DNA from: VAZQ01 sp963771845
GTDB taxonomy: Bacteria; Pseudomonadota; Alphaproteobacteria; Rhizobiales; Xanthobacteraceae
Reading direction: 5' to 3'
NCBI GenBank assembly: GCA_963771845.1
Contig: CAVYVC010000021.1
Span: 186,001-250,000, forward strand
DNA: 64,000 bases
The position numbers were made by a program, and so were the translations under genes. The notes beneath the pieces are model-generated. The model had not been told where the DNA came from. It did not search any database and worked only from the letters and a program-made list of their open reading frames with translations. This document shows positions 52,337 through 61,416 of this stretch, piece after piece (the first letter of the stretch is position 1; the number at the start of each line of letters is the position of its first letter).

Positions 52337-53413
52337 ATGAAGATCGGCATCCTGCCTGGCGACGACATCGGGCTCGAAGTCGTGCCGGAATGCGTCAAGG
52401 TGATGAAAGCAGCCGCCGCGCGTGAACGCCTTGCCATTGATTGGCAGGAGCTGCCGATCGGCAAGCGCGGGCACGAGCAGCACGGACATACGCTTCCCCC
52501 CGTTACCGAGCAGGCACTGCGGGAGCTCGACGGCTGGATCATGGGTCCCATCGGGCATGCCGCCTATCCGCGCGGCGACCCCACCTGGGTAATGCCGCCG
52601 GTGCGCAAGAAATTCGATCTGTTCGCGGCGGTGCGTCCCGCACTTTCTCATTCCGGCGTTCCTTCCATTCACACGAACGTGGATATCGTTTTTCTGCGCG
52701 AGATCACGGAAGGAATGCTTTACTCGGAGACGGTGGTGGCAGGATTGCCGGAGTTCCGGCCCAATGACGAGATCACGGTTGCCATGCGCGTGATTACCCG
52801 CAGGGGATCAAACCGCGTGGCGCGCGAAGCCTTCGAGATCGCTCGCACGCGCAAGCGCAAGAAGGTGACCGCCGCCCACAAGGAGCCGGTCTATCGCCTT
52901 GCCTGCGGTATGTTCGCGGAGGAATGCCGCAAGGTCGCGCGCGATTACCCCGATGTGGCCTTCGAAGAGATGATGATCGATTCCATCTCGATGAAGCTCG
53001 TTACATCTCCCCAGCAGTTCGACGTGGTCGTCACGACGAACCAGTTCGGCGACATTCTCACCGACATAGGAGCGGGCCTCGTCGGCGGGCTTGGGCTAGC
53101 ACCGGGGCTTTGCGTGGGCGAGCGTCAGGCCATGGCGCAAGCCACTCACGGTTCCGCCCCCGACATCGCCGGGCGCCACATTGCCAATCCGTATGCGATG
53201 ATCATGTCGGGCCAGATGCTGCTCGCGTGGCTTGGGCGCAAGCACAGGGAGCCGGCCACTTCGGCTGCGGCGGGGCGGATCGAGGCAGCGGTGAAGCAGG
53301 TGATCACCGAAGGCAAACATCTCACCCGCGATCTCGGCGGAAGCGCGAGCACGACGGAAATGGGAGACGCAGTAGCCGCCGCGGCGGTCGAAAAGGATGG
53401 TAGCCCGCGTTGA
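52337..53413 (+). CDS. Isocitrate/isopropylmalate dehydrogenase family protein
   Basis: A 358-residue NAD(P)-dependent beta-decarboxylating dehydrogenase: ILPGDDIGLEVVPECVKV at the N-terminus, substrate loop Arg set around GSNRVAREAFEIARTRKRKKVTAAHK, Asp pair in TTNQFGDILTDIGAGLVGGLG, and THGSAPDIAGRHIANP near the nucleotide site. It is not a close LeuB by its neighbours; tartrate or homoisocitrate-type substrates are possible. ATG at 52337 fits the family; a TTG lies at 52322. The last residues (GSPR) and the stop are encoded by a REP-like repeat. Confidence 0.85.
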   Translation: MKIGILPGDDIGLEVVPECVKVMKAAAARERLAIDWQELPIGKRGHEQHGHTLPPVTEQALRELDGWIMGPIGHAAYPRGDPTWVMPPVRKKFDLFAAVRPALSHSGVPSIHTNVDIVFLREITEGMLYSETVVAGLPEFRPNDEITVAMRVITRRGSNRVAREAFEIARTRKRKKVTAAHKEPVYRLACGMFAEECRKVARDYPDVAFEEMMIDSISMKLVTSPQQFDVVVTTNQFGDILTDIGAGLVGGLGLAPGLCVGERQAMAQATHGSAPDIAGRHIANPYAMIMSGQMLLAWLGRKHREPATSAAAGRIEAAVKQVITEGKHLTRDLGGSASTTEMGDAVAAAAVEKDGSPR

Positions 53414-53470
53414 GCGAAGCGAAACGCGGGAACGACGCCCCGGATTTCGCTTACGCTCAATCCGGGCTAC
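53401..53470. repeat. REP-like repeat overlapping the end of the dehydrogenase gene
   Basis: Starts TAGCCCGCGTTGAGCGAAGC with AAACGCGGG as its inner complement, then CCCCGGATTTCGCTTACGCT and CAATCCGGGCTA. The TGA in GCGTTGAGCG is the stop of the upstream gene. Confidence 0.8.
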
Positions 53471-53485
53471 GAAAGGCCACTGTCA

Positions 53486-54718
53486 ATGTATAATCTGCGC
53501 CTTACCCCCGAGCAGCTGGAAATCCGCGACACGGTGCGCGAGTTCGTCGCGCGCAGGATCAAGCCGGCTGCGCTCAGGCCGCAGCGCCTTGAGGCAGCGG
53601 AGCAACCGCTGCTCGTTGATTTGCTCGCCGAGGCTTCGCAACTCGGCCTGCGCGCGCTCGCGCTCTCTGAAATTGCGGGTGGGGCAGGGGCAGACAGCCT
53701 CACTTCCTGCATTGTCAGTGAAGAGCTCGCAGCCGGCGATCCCGATATTGCGGCTGTGCTGGGCGAGACCTGGACCCTTGCCCATATTCTGTTTGATCGC
53801 CTGATGACGCCAGGGCAGCGCGCGCGCTTTCTTCCCGCGTTTCCAGCGGACGAGCGCTATCACATCGCGCTCGCTCGCGAGGAGCCCGACCGCGACGGGT
53901 CGCTGGGTATTCACTATCACCAGCCTGACCAGAATGACCCCGGTTTCGCCACCATGGCCGTCCGCGCCGGAGAAGGGTGGGTCATCAATGGGCGCAAACA
54001 TGAAGTGGTGAATGCGTCTGTTGCCCAGCTTTTCGTTGTTGCGGCGGCAACGGCGGCCGGAGGCACGAGCGCCATGCTTGTGCCGCATGATACGCCGGGC
54101 TTAACGGTGAATGAGAGTGGTCCCGCCTCGCGCCGGAGGCACGGGGCTTGCGGGCAGATCGTTTTCAAGAACTGCCGAGTGCCCGCGGAAAATCTTCTCG
54201 AGCCGGAAGGGCAAAGCAAACTCGGCCGCGAAATCGCCGGCCAGATCCCGCAGCAACTGGCGATCCAATTGGGCATTGGGCGCGCTGCCTATGAGGCGGC
54301 GCTTGACTATGCCCAAATGCGCGTCCAGGGCGGACGCCCTATCATCGCGCACCAGGCGATCGGCGCCAAGCTCGCCAATGTCGCGACGCGGCTTGCAACG
54401 GCGCGCAGCATGATCTGGCAGGCCGCCTGGGCATCCGACCATCCCGAAGCTTTCGCCGATCGCAGCCTGCCCGACCTGCCGCTCGCAAGCATCGCCAAGG
54501 TGTTTGCCTCGGAGACGATCTATCACGCGACCAAGGATGCGGCGGAATGCTTCGGCGCCATGGGGGTGATGCGAGACATGCCGCTACAGAAATACGTGCA
54601 TGACGCACTCATCTGCCTCCATTCCGGCGAGGCCAACGCCGATACCCGGCTGCGCATCGCGGAAGCCATCGCCGGCCATCGCCGCGCAGACGCTTGCGCC
54701 GTGCTGGCCGCGGAGTGA
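53486..54718 (+). CDS. Acyl-CoA dehydrogenase family protein
   Basis: A 410-residue member of the acyl-CoA dehydrogenase family, with LTPEQLEIRDTVREFVARRI, VINGRKHEVVNASVAQLFVV, IGRAAYEAALDYAQMRVQGG and ECFGAMGVMRDMPLQKYVHDA. The C-terminal catalytic segment is changed (HSGEANADTRLRI rather than YEGT), so the base may be the Glu of AYEAAL, as in isovaleryl-type enzymes, or the protein may be atypical. The next gene (15 bp away) is another, broken, acyl-CoA dehydrogenase; the two may have formed a heteromer or paired steps. Confidence 0.87.
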   Translation: MYNLRLTPEQLEIRDTVREFVARRIKPAALRPQRLEAAEQPLLVDLLAEASQLGLRALALSEIAGGAGADSLTSCIVSEELAAGDPDIAAVLGETWTLAHILFDRLMTPGQRARFLPAFPADERYHIALAREEPDRDGSLGIHYHQPDQNDPGFATMAVRAGEGWVINGRKHEVVNASVAQLFVVAAATAAGGTSAMLVPHDTPGLTVNESGPASRRRHGACGQIVFKNCRVPAENLLEPEGQSKLGREIAGQIPQQLAIQLGIGRAAYEAALDYAQMRVQGGRPIIAHQAIGAKLANVATRLATARSMIWQAAWASDHPEAFADRSLPDLPLASIAKVFASETIYHATKDAAECFGAMGVMRDMPLQKYVHDALICLHSGEANADTRLRIAEAIAGHRRADACAVLAAE

Positions 54719-54733
54719 AACGAGGAACGCCCC

Positions 54734-55971
54734 ATGGATTTCACGCTGAGCAATGAGCAACGCGCGTGGCAAATGACCGCGCGCAAATTTGCCGAGGACG
54801 AGATTCGGCCGATCTCCCTTGCGCGCGATGCCATTGCCGATGCGCGCGAGACCTTCGACTGGGACATCATCAAGAAGGGCTCGAAGCTTGGCTTGCGCAC
54901 GCTCGCAGTCCCGAAGCAATGGGGTGGCCACGGTACCGATTTCGTGACCCAGGCGCTGGTCATGTCGGAGCTTGCCCGGGCTGACAGCGCGATCTCGAAA
55001 ACATTCAGCCAGTGCTGGAAATGGAGTCACCTCATTGCCGCGACCTGCACGGACGAGCAGAAGCGCCGCTTTCTCACTCCCTTTCTCGAAGACGATAGCT
55101 TCCTGCTCGGAAAGGGAATCACCGAACCGGGTGCCGGCTCCGACAATCGCCTGCCGCCCGATGATCCCAAGGCCGGGTTGAAGCTTCGCGCCGAACGCGA
55201 TGGCGATGAATGGATCCTCAACGGCGAGAAATGTTTCATCGCGAATGGCAGCGTGGGGAAACTCTTTTTCATTGACGCGCGGACGGATCCGCATGTGCCC
55301 TTGCGGCAAGGCACCACCATGTTTCTGGTCCCGCGCGATACGCCGGGCTTTCGCATCGGCAAGGTTTTCAACAAGAATGGCTGGCGCTTCTATCAGAATG
55401 CCGAAATGATCTTCGAGAATGCCCGCGTCCCGCACGCCAATGTCGTCGGGCCGGTGAACGGTCCCACCTTACCCTCCCCCGCAAGCGGGGGAGGGAAGGG
55501 AGGGGGGCATGAAAACCGGGCAGGCTGGCGACAGGACGGGAGGCGATCTGTTCGGGGATCTCGAGCTCGCTGCCAACGCGCTGGGCGTATGCGACGATGC
55601 CTGCGCCATGTCGATCACTCTCGCGCGGACGCAGCGACAGGGCGACACGCCCGTTGTTCGATCAGCAATTGGTGCAGCTCAAGCTCAACCGCATGTACTG
55701 CCTCACGGAAGCGCTGCGCTCATACGTCATGCGGATTGCGTGGGAGCATGATCACAAGGTGAGCTCGGCCAATGCGGGATTGTGCATGAATTTCTCGACC
55801 GACGTCATCCAGGAGGTCACCGAGATCAATCTGGAACTGCATGCGGGCGCCGGCGTCCTGGATGCGCGGGCGGACAAGCTCGTGCGCGATGCCATGATCT
55901 GGAGTCATCTCGCCGGTGACACCGTGCAGCGCATGAAACCCGCGCGGCGTCTCGCGCGAGAGGTGCTGTAG
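54734..55971 (+). pseudogene. Acyl-CoA dehydrogenase, frameshifted by a palindromic insertion
   Basis: Up to about 55462 the frame is intact: MDFTLSNEQRAWQMTARKFAED, GKGITEPGAGSDNR, WILNGEKCFIANG and FENARVPHANVVGPVNG. A palindromic GC-rich element then interrupts it (55463-55509). The dehydrogenase continues in a second frame (GGDLFGDLELAANALGVCDD, then AMSITLARTQRQGDTP) and, after one extra base near 55651, in a third frame (LFDQQLVQLKLNRMYCLTEA) to a stop at 55969-55971. The stop is the TAG of a REP-like unit. Two separate lesions make this a pseudogene unless they are sequencing errors. Confidence 0.85.
55463..55509. repeat. Palindromic element inserted in the acyl-CoA dehydrogenase
   Basis: CCCTCCCCCGC (55472-55482), loop AA, GCGGGGGAGGG (55485-55495), with GGAAGGGAGGGGGG beyond. 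A perfect 11-bp stem. It breaks the reading frame. Confidence 0.8.
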
Positions 55972-56073
55972 CCCGGATTGAGCCACCGGGTCGGCGCGAA
56001 GCGCCGCCCGATGACAGGCTCCACGAAATCCGGGAGAACCATTCCCGCGTTTCGCTGCACTCAACGCGGGTTA
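55968..56073. repeat. Compound REP-like repeat
   Basis: Begins GTAGCCCGGATT, runs into copy 2 of the GAGCCACCGGGTCGGCGCG block (55979-56021) and ends with ATTCCCGCGTTTCGCTGCAC and CAACGCGGGTTAC. It lies between the broken dehydrogenase and the convergent GNAT gene. Confidence 0.75.
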
Positions 56074-56080
56074 CATCTGA

Positions 56081-56962
56081 TCATCCGAATTCCGGTCCGA
56101 TCACCGCAAAGGTAGGCGCGGGATCATCGAAGCGCTTCGAGCTGCCGTGAATTATCCGGGTAAAGGGACGCACCGCGGCAAAGCCCCGCTCTTCCAGAAA
56201 CAACCGGACGGCCGACTTGGCATCCGCAAGATCAATGAACACTGGGCCGTCGATGGCCGCGAGCGCGTGCGCGAGAATGGCGCAAGCGACGCTGTCGCTC
56301 TCCGCAACGAGAGGCCCGATATGGGAGGCAATGCGGCCGTTGCGGCCCAGACTGAAGCCAACAATGCGTCCTTCGGATTGCGCAATCAGCTCGGCCTCCG
56401 GCAGACGGCCGCGCAAGCCCGACAGCACGCCGCGGCGATCCGCCCCGAAGGCGGCTGCATCGAAGGCGCACACGGAGGCCCAATCCGCAGGCCTGATTGA
56501 CCCGACGGTTATGCTTGCGTGCGCGGGCATCGCGCTGCCACGCGGTTGCTGTCGCTTGAGGCGATAAAACCCCCAGCAGTCCTGATAACCGAGATTGCGA
56601 TAGACTGCGTGTCCGTCCGGGGTCGCATCGAGAACAGGCACGCGCCGCGCGGCTGCAAGGTCGTCGGTGGCGCGGCGCATCAGGCGTGTTGCTAATCCGC
56701 GGCGGCGCCAGGCGGCAGCGACCAGAACCATGCTGATCCATGCGAAGCGGTCGCCGTAAGGCAAGGTCGCGGTGGTCGCTACGATGCGGCCATCGGGCGC
56801 GTGGGCGGCATAGACGCGCCCGCGCTCGACAAACACTTTCCAATCGTCCGCGGTCTGGTTCCAGTTTGCCTCGGCGACGAGCGCGCCCGCGTCCGCGAGC
56901 TCCGGCGCAGAGAGCAACGCTTTGATCGAAATTTCGAGCTCAGAAATGTCCATCGCGGACAT
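56081..56962 (-). CDS. GNAT-family acetyltransferase with two GNAT-like halves
   Basis: A 293-residue protein. The first half has the acetyl-CoA loop WRRRGLATRLMRRATDDL (Q/R-x-x-G-x-G/A type) after strands ISMVLVAAAWRRRG, and AVYRNLGYQDCWGFYRLKR; the second half has FIDLADAKSAVRLFLEERGF, a degenerate GNAT copy. Family members acylate amines or amino acids. The ATG at 56962 overlaps the epimerase stop by 23 bp; a second ATG nine bases on is possible. The two genes are probably co-transcribed leftward. Confidence 0.8.
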   Translation of the reverse strand: MSAMDISELEISIKALLSAPELADAGALVAEANWNQTADDWKVFVERGRVYAAHAPDGRIVATTATLPYGDRFAWISMVLVAAAWRRRGLATRLMRRATDDLAAARRVPVLDATPDGHAVYRNLGYQDCWGFYRLKRQQPRGSAMPAHASITVGSIRPADWASVCAFDAAAFGADRRGVLSGLRGRLPEAELIAQSEGRIVGFSLGRNGRIASHIGPLVAESDSVACAILAHALAAIDGPVFIDLADAKSAVRLFLEERGFAAVRPFTRIIHGSSKRFDDPAPTFAVIGPEFG

Positions 56963-57980
56963 CGTAATGGGTGTCCTTGCCGAGACTCGGCATTTTTCGC
57001 GCGACCCAATCGGCTGTCCAGTCGATCATGCGCATGAGTGGCACGCTGGGATAGCCGAACAGCCGCGTCGCCTGCGCGGTATTCACGAGCCAGCATTCGG
57101 CCGCTTCGGTTCCGGTGAAAACCGGCTTTCTATCCAGACGCTCGCCGAAAGCGTGGGCGAGCCAGCGCACGCTGATGGTCTCCGGCCCACTGACATTGAG
57201 CGGGCTCGTTGGCGTCGTGCAGCGCGCGAGCGCGCGCAACACCATCGCATTGGCATCGCCCTGCCAGATCACGTTGACATGGCCGGTCGCAAGATCGATC
57301 GCTTCGCCCGCGAGCACGCGCGTGGCGATATCGTGGAGCACGCCGTAGCGCATGTCGATTGCATAATTGAGACGAATGATGCGGCCGTGCGTGCCGAGCG
57401 TCCGCGAGAAATAGTGGAAGATCGCCTCGCGGGCGGCGCAGGAATTCGCATAGGCGCCCGGCGGTGGTGTTGCCGGCGTTGCTTCGGTTGCCCCGCCATG
57501 CTGCACGTTGACGTAAGGGTACACGCATCCCGTCGAATAAGCGACAATGCGCGAGCCTGCAAAGGCTTGCGCCGCGAGCGCAGGCACATAGGCATTCATC
57601 GCCCACGTGAGGTCCTCGTGTCCGGACGAGCCGAACTTGCGGCCTGCCATGAAAATCACATTGGCAAGCTTGGGCAGCGCCGCTACCTGCTTGCGGTCAA
57701 GGAAATCGGCGGTGATGCATTCGACCCCACAGGCGGCGAGCTGTTCGCGCACGCCTTGCTCGCTGAAGCGCGCCACACCAACGACGCGCTTGCCTGGTGC
57801 CGCGCGCCTGGCGAGCCGGGCGAGCGTAGGCCCGATCTTTCCGCCCACACCCAGGATGATGAGATCGCCCGCGAGCTCGGCGAATTCGCGTGCCAGGAGT
57901 GGTGATGGTGCCGTCATCACCTCTTCCAGGTGCTCGACGTCGCGAAAGTGTTCGGGCAGTGCGGCGCTTGCGTCCGTCAT
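56940..57980 (-). CDS. NAD-dependent epimerase/dehydratase family protein
   Basis: A 346-residue protein of the extended SDR family. The nucleotide motif is LIILGVGGKIGPTLARLARR near residue 40, strand VIFMAGRKFGSSGHED, and a catalytic-like segment GAYANSCAAREAIFHYF, in which the usual YxxxK is altered (YANSC). The last part has LNVSGPETISVRWLAHAFG. The YxxxK change makes classical epimerase catalysis doubtful; a sugar-nucleotide binding role or different reaction is possible. It is upstream of and overlapping the GNAT gene. Confidence 0.8.
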   Translation of the reverse strand: MTDASAALPEHFRDVEHLEEVMTAPSPLLAREFAELAGDLIILGVGGKIGPTLARLARRAAPGKRVVGVARFSEQGVREQLAACGVECITADFLDRKQVAALPKLANVIFMAGRKFGSSGHEDLTWAMNAYVPALAAQAFAGSRIVAYSTGCVYPYVNVQHGGATEATPATPPPGAYANSCAAREAIFHYFSRTLGTHGRIIRLNYAIDMRYGVLHDIATRVLAGEAIDLATGHVNVIWQGDANAMVLRALARCTTPTSPLNVSGPETISVRWLAHAFGERLDRKPVFTGTEAAECWLVNTAQATRLFGYPSVPLMRMIDWTADWVARKMPSLGKDTHYDVRDGHF

Positions 57981-57998
57981 TCCGGTTGATCCTAGCGG

Positions 57999-58165
57999 GT
58001 GTTTCGCTGAGATCGGGTCAGCAGGTCCACCTCTCCCCGCAGGGGAGAGGTCGGAATGGGCGCTTCGCGCCCATTCCGGGTGAGGGGGTTACAAATCCCG
58101 AAGCTGATCCCCCTCACCCGGATCGCGCAAGCGCGATCCGACCTCTCCCCTCCGGGGAGGTACGC
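57999..58165. repeat. Compound inverted repeat (BIME-like), shares a block with 12277-12329
   Basis: Contains the GTGTTTCGCTGAGATCGGG and CAGCAGGTCCACCTCTCCC blocks, hairpins CCTCTCCCC/GGGGAGAGG and GAATGGGCGC/GCGCCCATTC, then GGGTGAGGGGG with its complement CCCCCTCACCC, GGATCGCGC/GCGCGATCC and CCTCTCCCCTCCGGGGAGG. The two halves are inverted with respect to each other. Confidence 0.8.
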
Positions 58166-58250
58166 AAACTGCGAGGCCGCATCACGATCAACATGATCGA
58201 CATCTGCGCTGGCGGCTTGTCAATCCGCGCAGCAAGTTGGAGAGTGAACC

Positions 58251-59423
58251 ATGCAAACGAGCCGTGACTGCGTCCTCACCACCCATGTCGGCAGCCTCAT
58301 TCGTCCAGCGGCGCTGCAAGAGGTCATGCGCGCCAAGCAGGCGCACAAAACCTACAATCACGCGGCCTACGAAGCCTGTTTGAGAGATTCGGTTGCCGAG
58401 GTGGTGCGCCGGCAGGTGCAGGTGGGCGTCGACGTGGTGAGCGACGGGGAATACGGAAAATCGATCAGTTGGAACCAGTATGTCGTCGAGCGCATGAGCG
58501 GGTTTGAGTTGCGGCCAAATCCGCCTGGCCCCGGCGGCCGCGCCGGCGATCTCGGCCTCGACCGCAGCCGCTTCCCCGAATTCTATGCCGAGCTTGACGC
58601 GCGCGATCCTCCGGCCAATCCGGAAACCGTCGTTTGCATTGGACCGGTCACTTATACCGGGCAGAAGGAGCTTGCCCGCGACATCGAGAATTTCAAGGCG
58701 GCGCTCGCCGCGGCCGATGCCGAGGAAGGTTTTCTGCCTGTGGTCGCGCCGGCAAGCGTGCTGCCGGAACGAAAAGACGAATATTACACCAACGAAAACG
58801 ACTGGATGCATGCAATCACGGCGGCAATGCGCACGGAATACAAGACGATCGTGGACGCGGGACTTATTCTTCAGATCGACGACGCCCGCGCCGCAACGAC
58901 CTATGATCGCATGGTCCCGCCGGGGACTTTCCAGGACTACCGGCGCTGGCTTGCCAAATTCATCGAGTCGCTCAATCACGCACTGGCCGGCATTCCCGAG
59001 GACCGCGTGCGCTATCATGTGTGTTGGGGCAGCTGGCCCGGCCCCCATTCAAGCGACGTGCCGCTCAAGGAGATCGTTGATCTCATCCTCAAGGTGCGGG
59101 CAGGTGCCTACGTTATCGAGTCAGCGAATCCGCGTCACGAGCACGAGTGGCAGGTATGGAAGAGCGCCAAACTGCCGGAAGGCAAGGTGCTGATCCCAGG
59201 CGTCATCAGCCATGTCACCAACGTGGTCGAGCATCCGGAGCTGGTGGCAGAACGCATCATGCGCTTTGCGAATGTGCTGGGGCGCGAGAATATCATGGCC
59301 GGCACGGACTGCGGCTTCGCGCAAGGCACGTTTTATCGCCGCGTGCATCCGACGGTGATGTGGGCGAAGCTGGAATCGCTGGTTGCGGGCGCTCGGCTTG
59401 CCAGCAAGCAGTTGTGGCACTGA
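58251..59423 (+). CDS. MetE C-terminal-like methyltransferase family protein
   Basis: A 390-residue protein resembling the C-terminal half of cobalamin-independent methionine synthase. It has LTTHVGSLIRP at the start, GVDVVSDGEYGKSISW, LQIDDARAATTYDRM, VRYHVCWGSWPGPHSS, IPGVISHVTNVVEHPELVAERI and FANVLGRENIMAGTDCGFAQG. The zinc-type residues His, Cys and Cys are present in the HVCWG, GTDCG region. Such short MetE-like proteins include epoxyalkane:CoM transferase-like enzymes. Within a catabolic cluster it may act on a methyl or alkyl group of a xenobiotic; the reaction is unknown. Confidence 0.85.
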   Translation: MQTSRDCVLTTHVGSLIRPAALQEVMRAKQAHKTYNHAAYEACLRDSVAEVVRRQVQVGVDVVSDGEYGKSISWNQYVVERMSGFELRPNPPGPGGRAGDLGLDRSRFPEFYAELDARDPPANPETVVCIGPVTYTGQKELARDIENFKAALAAADAEEGFLPVVAPASVLPERKDEYYTNENDWMHAITAAMRTEYKTIVDAGLILQIDDARAATTYDRMVPPGTFQDYRRWLAKFIESLNHALAGIPEDRVRYHVCWGSWPGPHSSDVPLKEIVDLILKVRAGAYVIESANPRHEHEWQVWKSAKLPEGKVLIPGVISHVTNVVEHPELVAERIMRFANVLGRENIMAGTDCGFAQGTFYRRVHPTVMWAKLESLVAGARLASKQLWH

Positions 59424-59445
59424 CCCAACATTTGTCGTTGCGGGC

Positions 59446-59478
59446 ACTGCCGATCTCGGCTCGTGCGAGATCGGCAGT
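59446..59478. repeat. Perfect 12-bp stem hairpin
   Basis: ACTGCCGATCTC and GAGATCGGCAGT around a 9-base loop, 22 bp after the MetE-like stop. It may be a terminator-like hairpin (no T-tail) or a repeat. Confidence 0.75.
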
Positions 59479-59526
59479 GAACCCGGAATTGCGTAAGCTC
59501 CGTCGCTGTCATCAGGTGAACCCAAC

Positions 59527-60534
59527 ATGCGCCATATCGATGCGTTCTGCCATTTTTTCCCCGGCGCTCTGTTCGAGCGGATGTCGCAGACCTCGGGCGG
59601 TACCAAGGATATCGGGAAACGCATGCAAGGTGTGCGCACGATCTATGATCTCGATGCGCGGCTGAAGATGATGGACGAGTTCGACGATTATTCCGAAATT
59701 TTGTCACTCGGATTGCCGCCAATCGATGCCATGACCGGACCTGACAAATCACCGGAGTTCGCCCGCATCGCCAATGACGGCCTGGCGGAGCTATGCGCAA
59801 AATATCCCGGCCGTTTCGCTGGCTATGTTGGCGCGCTGCCAATGAATGCACCCGATGAAGCAGCGAATGAGGCCGAGCGCATCCTCATCGACGGGAATGC
59901 CAACGGCCTGCAACTGCATACGAACGTGAACGGCGCCTGCCTCGATGAACCGCGCTTCTTTCCGATCTTCGAGATCGCGGCCAAATCCGGCAAGCCGATT
60001 CTGCTGCATCCGGCGCGCACCGCCAATTTTCCCGACTTTGCCGCGGAGAAAAAGTCGAAATACGAGATCTGGACGATCCTGGGCTGGCCTTACGAGACGA
60101 GCGCCACTGTGGCGCGCCTGATCTTCTCCGGGGTGACCACGCGTCTGCCGCAGCTGAAATTCCTGATCCATCACCTCGGCGCCATGATTCCGTTTTTCGA
60201 CGCGCGACTCGACACCGGATGGGCAACGCTCGGCAGCCGCACATCCGACGAGGACTACAGCGGCGTGTTGAAGATGCTGGGAAAGCCGCTGCTGGATTGC
60301 TTTCGGGAGTTCTACGCCGACACGGCGCTTTGCGGCGGACGCATCGGGACAGTCTGCGGGCTCGAATTCTATGGCGCCGGTCACGTGCTGTTTGCATCTG
60401 ACGCACCGTTCGGTCCGCAGGGCGGGGCAAGTTACATCCGCGAAACAATGAAGGTGATCGCAGAGCTCGACATTGCGCAGGCCGACAAGGAGAAGATCTG
60501 TTACCGCAATGCCCAGTCGCTGTTCAAGCTTTGA
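59527..60534 (+). CDS. Amidohydrolase family 2 (ACMSD-like) protein
   Basis: A 335-residue TIM-barrel protein: N-terminal RHIDAFCHFFPG, LQLHTNVNGACLDEPRF, KPILLHPARTANF, FLIHHLGAMIPFFDARLD and LFASDAPFGPQGGASYI. ACMSD-type decarboxylases have HxH at the start; here the first His is replaced by Phe (FCH), while the later His and Asp remain. It could be a divergent decarboxylase or hydrolase with altered metal binding. It is co-directional with the neighbouring cluster. Confidence 0.85.
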   Translation: MRHIDAFCHFFPGALFERMSQTSGGTKDIGKRMQGVRTIYDLDARLKMMDEFDDYSEILSLGLPPIDAMTGPDKSPEFARIANDGLAELCAKYPGRFAGYVGALPMNAPDEAANEAERILIDGNANGLQLHTNVNGACLDEPRFFPIFEIAAKSGKPILLHPARTANFPDFAAEKKSKYEIWTILGWPYETSATVARLIFSGVTTRLPQLKFLIHHLGAMIPFFDARLDTGWATLGSRTSDEDYSGVLKMLGKPLLDCFREFYADTALCGGRIGTVCGLEFYGAGHVLFASDAPFGPQGGASYIRETMKVIAELDIAQADKEKICYRNAQSLFKL

Positions 60535-60565
60535 TGCGGGAACGCCGATGCCATATCCAATGGCA

Positions 60566-60614
60566 CGCTTGCTTAAGGTCACCGGATTTCGCTGGCGCTC
60601 GAACCGGGCTACCC
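60566..60614. repeat. REP-like half-repeat
   Basis: CACGCTTGCTTAAGG, then ACCGGATTTCGCTGGCGCTC and GAACCGGGCTACC, a half of the REP type seen at 53401 and 55968, in the gap before the hydrolase gene. Confidence 0.55.
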
Positions 60615-60621
60615 TCTGCGT

Positions 60622-61416
60622 ATGACCACCGTAGCCGGCATCGAGCTGGAGATTTTTGAGCGCGGACGCGGCGAGCCCATCCTCTATTTGCATGGCGGCG
60701 CCGGTATCGGCTCAGACGTTGCGTTCCTGGACCTGATCGCAAAGGAGCGACGCGTCATTGCTCCGTCGCATCCCGGCTTTGGTCGATCGTCGCTCCCGGA
60801 GTGGCTCGACAGCGTGGACGACATCAGCCATGTCTATCTCGAGCTCATGGATTGTCTCGGGCTCATGCGTGTCGACATGGTCGGGTTCTCCGTCGGCGGC
60901 TGGATCGCCGCCGAGATCGCGAGCAAGGTTCCGCAGCGGCTCACGCGTCTCGCCCTCATCGGCCCCGTCGGGGTAAAGACCGGCCCGCCTGACAAGCTCG
61001 ACATTCCGGATATTTTCGCCATGTCGCAGGAAGCGCTGGACAGGCTGCGATTCCACGATCCCAGGAACAACCCGCTCGAGCTTGCTGCCATGAGCGATGA
61101 CGAGCTTTTCATCGCCGCGCGCAATCGCGAGACCCTCGCCCTTATCACCTGGGAGCCGTACATGCACAATCCAAAGCTCAAGCATCGGCTGCATTGGGTG
61201 GAGGCGCCGGTGCTGCTGCTGCGTGGGGCGAGTGATGGTATCGTCTCGGCCGAGTACCTTCTTCGCTATGCCGCGCTCTTTCCGAATGCACGCATAGAGA
61301 CGATTGCACAGGCGGGTCATCTCCCGCAGGTGGAGCAGCGCGAAATAACGGCACAAATCATTTTGCAGTTTCTCGGCACCGATCAGATGGCCAAGCACGC
61401 CGGAGCAAAATCATGA
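60622..61416 (+). CDS. Alpha/beta hydrolase (epoxide hydrolase/MhpC-like)
   Basis: A 264-residue hydrolase: LYLHGGAGIGSD oxyanion region, nucleophile elbow VGFSVGGWIAAE (Ser), late acid in LLLRGASDGIV and His in QAGHLPQVEQ. Typical of ring-fission product hydrolases and esterases. Its stop overlaps the LLM oxidoreductase start (ATGA), so coupled. ATG at 60622 immediately after a REP-like piece. Confidence 0.88.
   Translation: MTTVAGIELEIFERGRGEPILYLHGGAGIGSDVAFLDLIAKERRVIAPSHPGFGRSSLPEWLDSVDDISHVYLELMDCLGLMRVDMVGFSVGGWIAAEIASKVPQRLTRLALIGPVGVKTGPPDKLDIPDIFAMSQEALDRLRFHDPRNNPLELAAMSDDELFIAARNRETLALITWEPYMHNPKLKHRLHWVEAPVLLLRGASDGIVSAEYLLRYAALFPNARIETIAQAGHLPQVEQREITAQIILQFLGTDQMAKHAGAKS

Noticed and set aside
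52337..53413. leuB of leucine biosynthesis
   Set aside because: Family fits, but there is no leu gene near and neighbours are catabolic; the symbol would be a guess.
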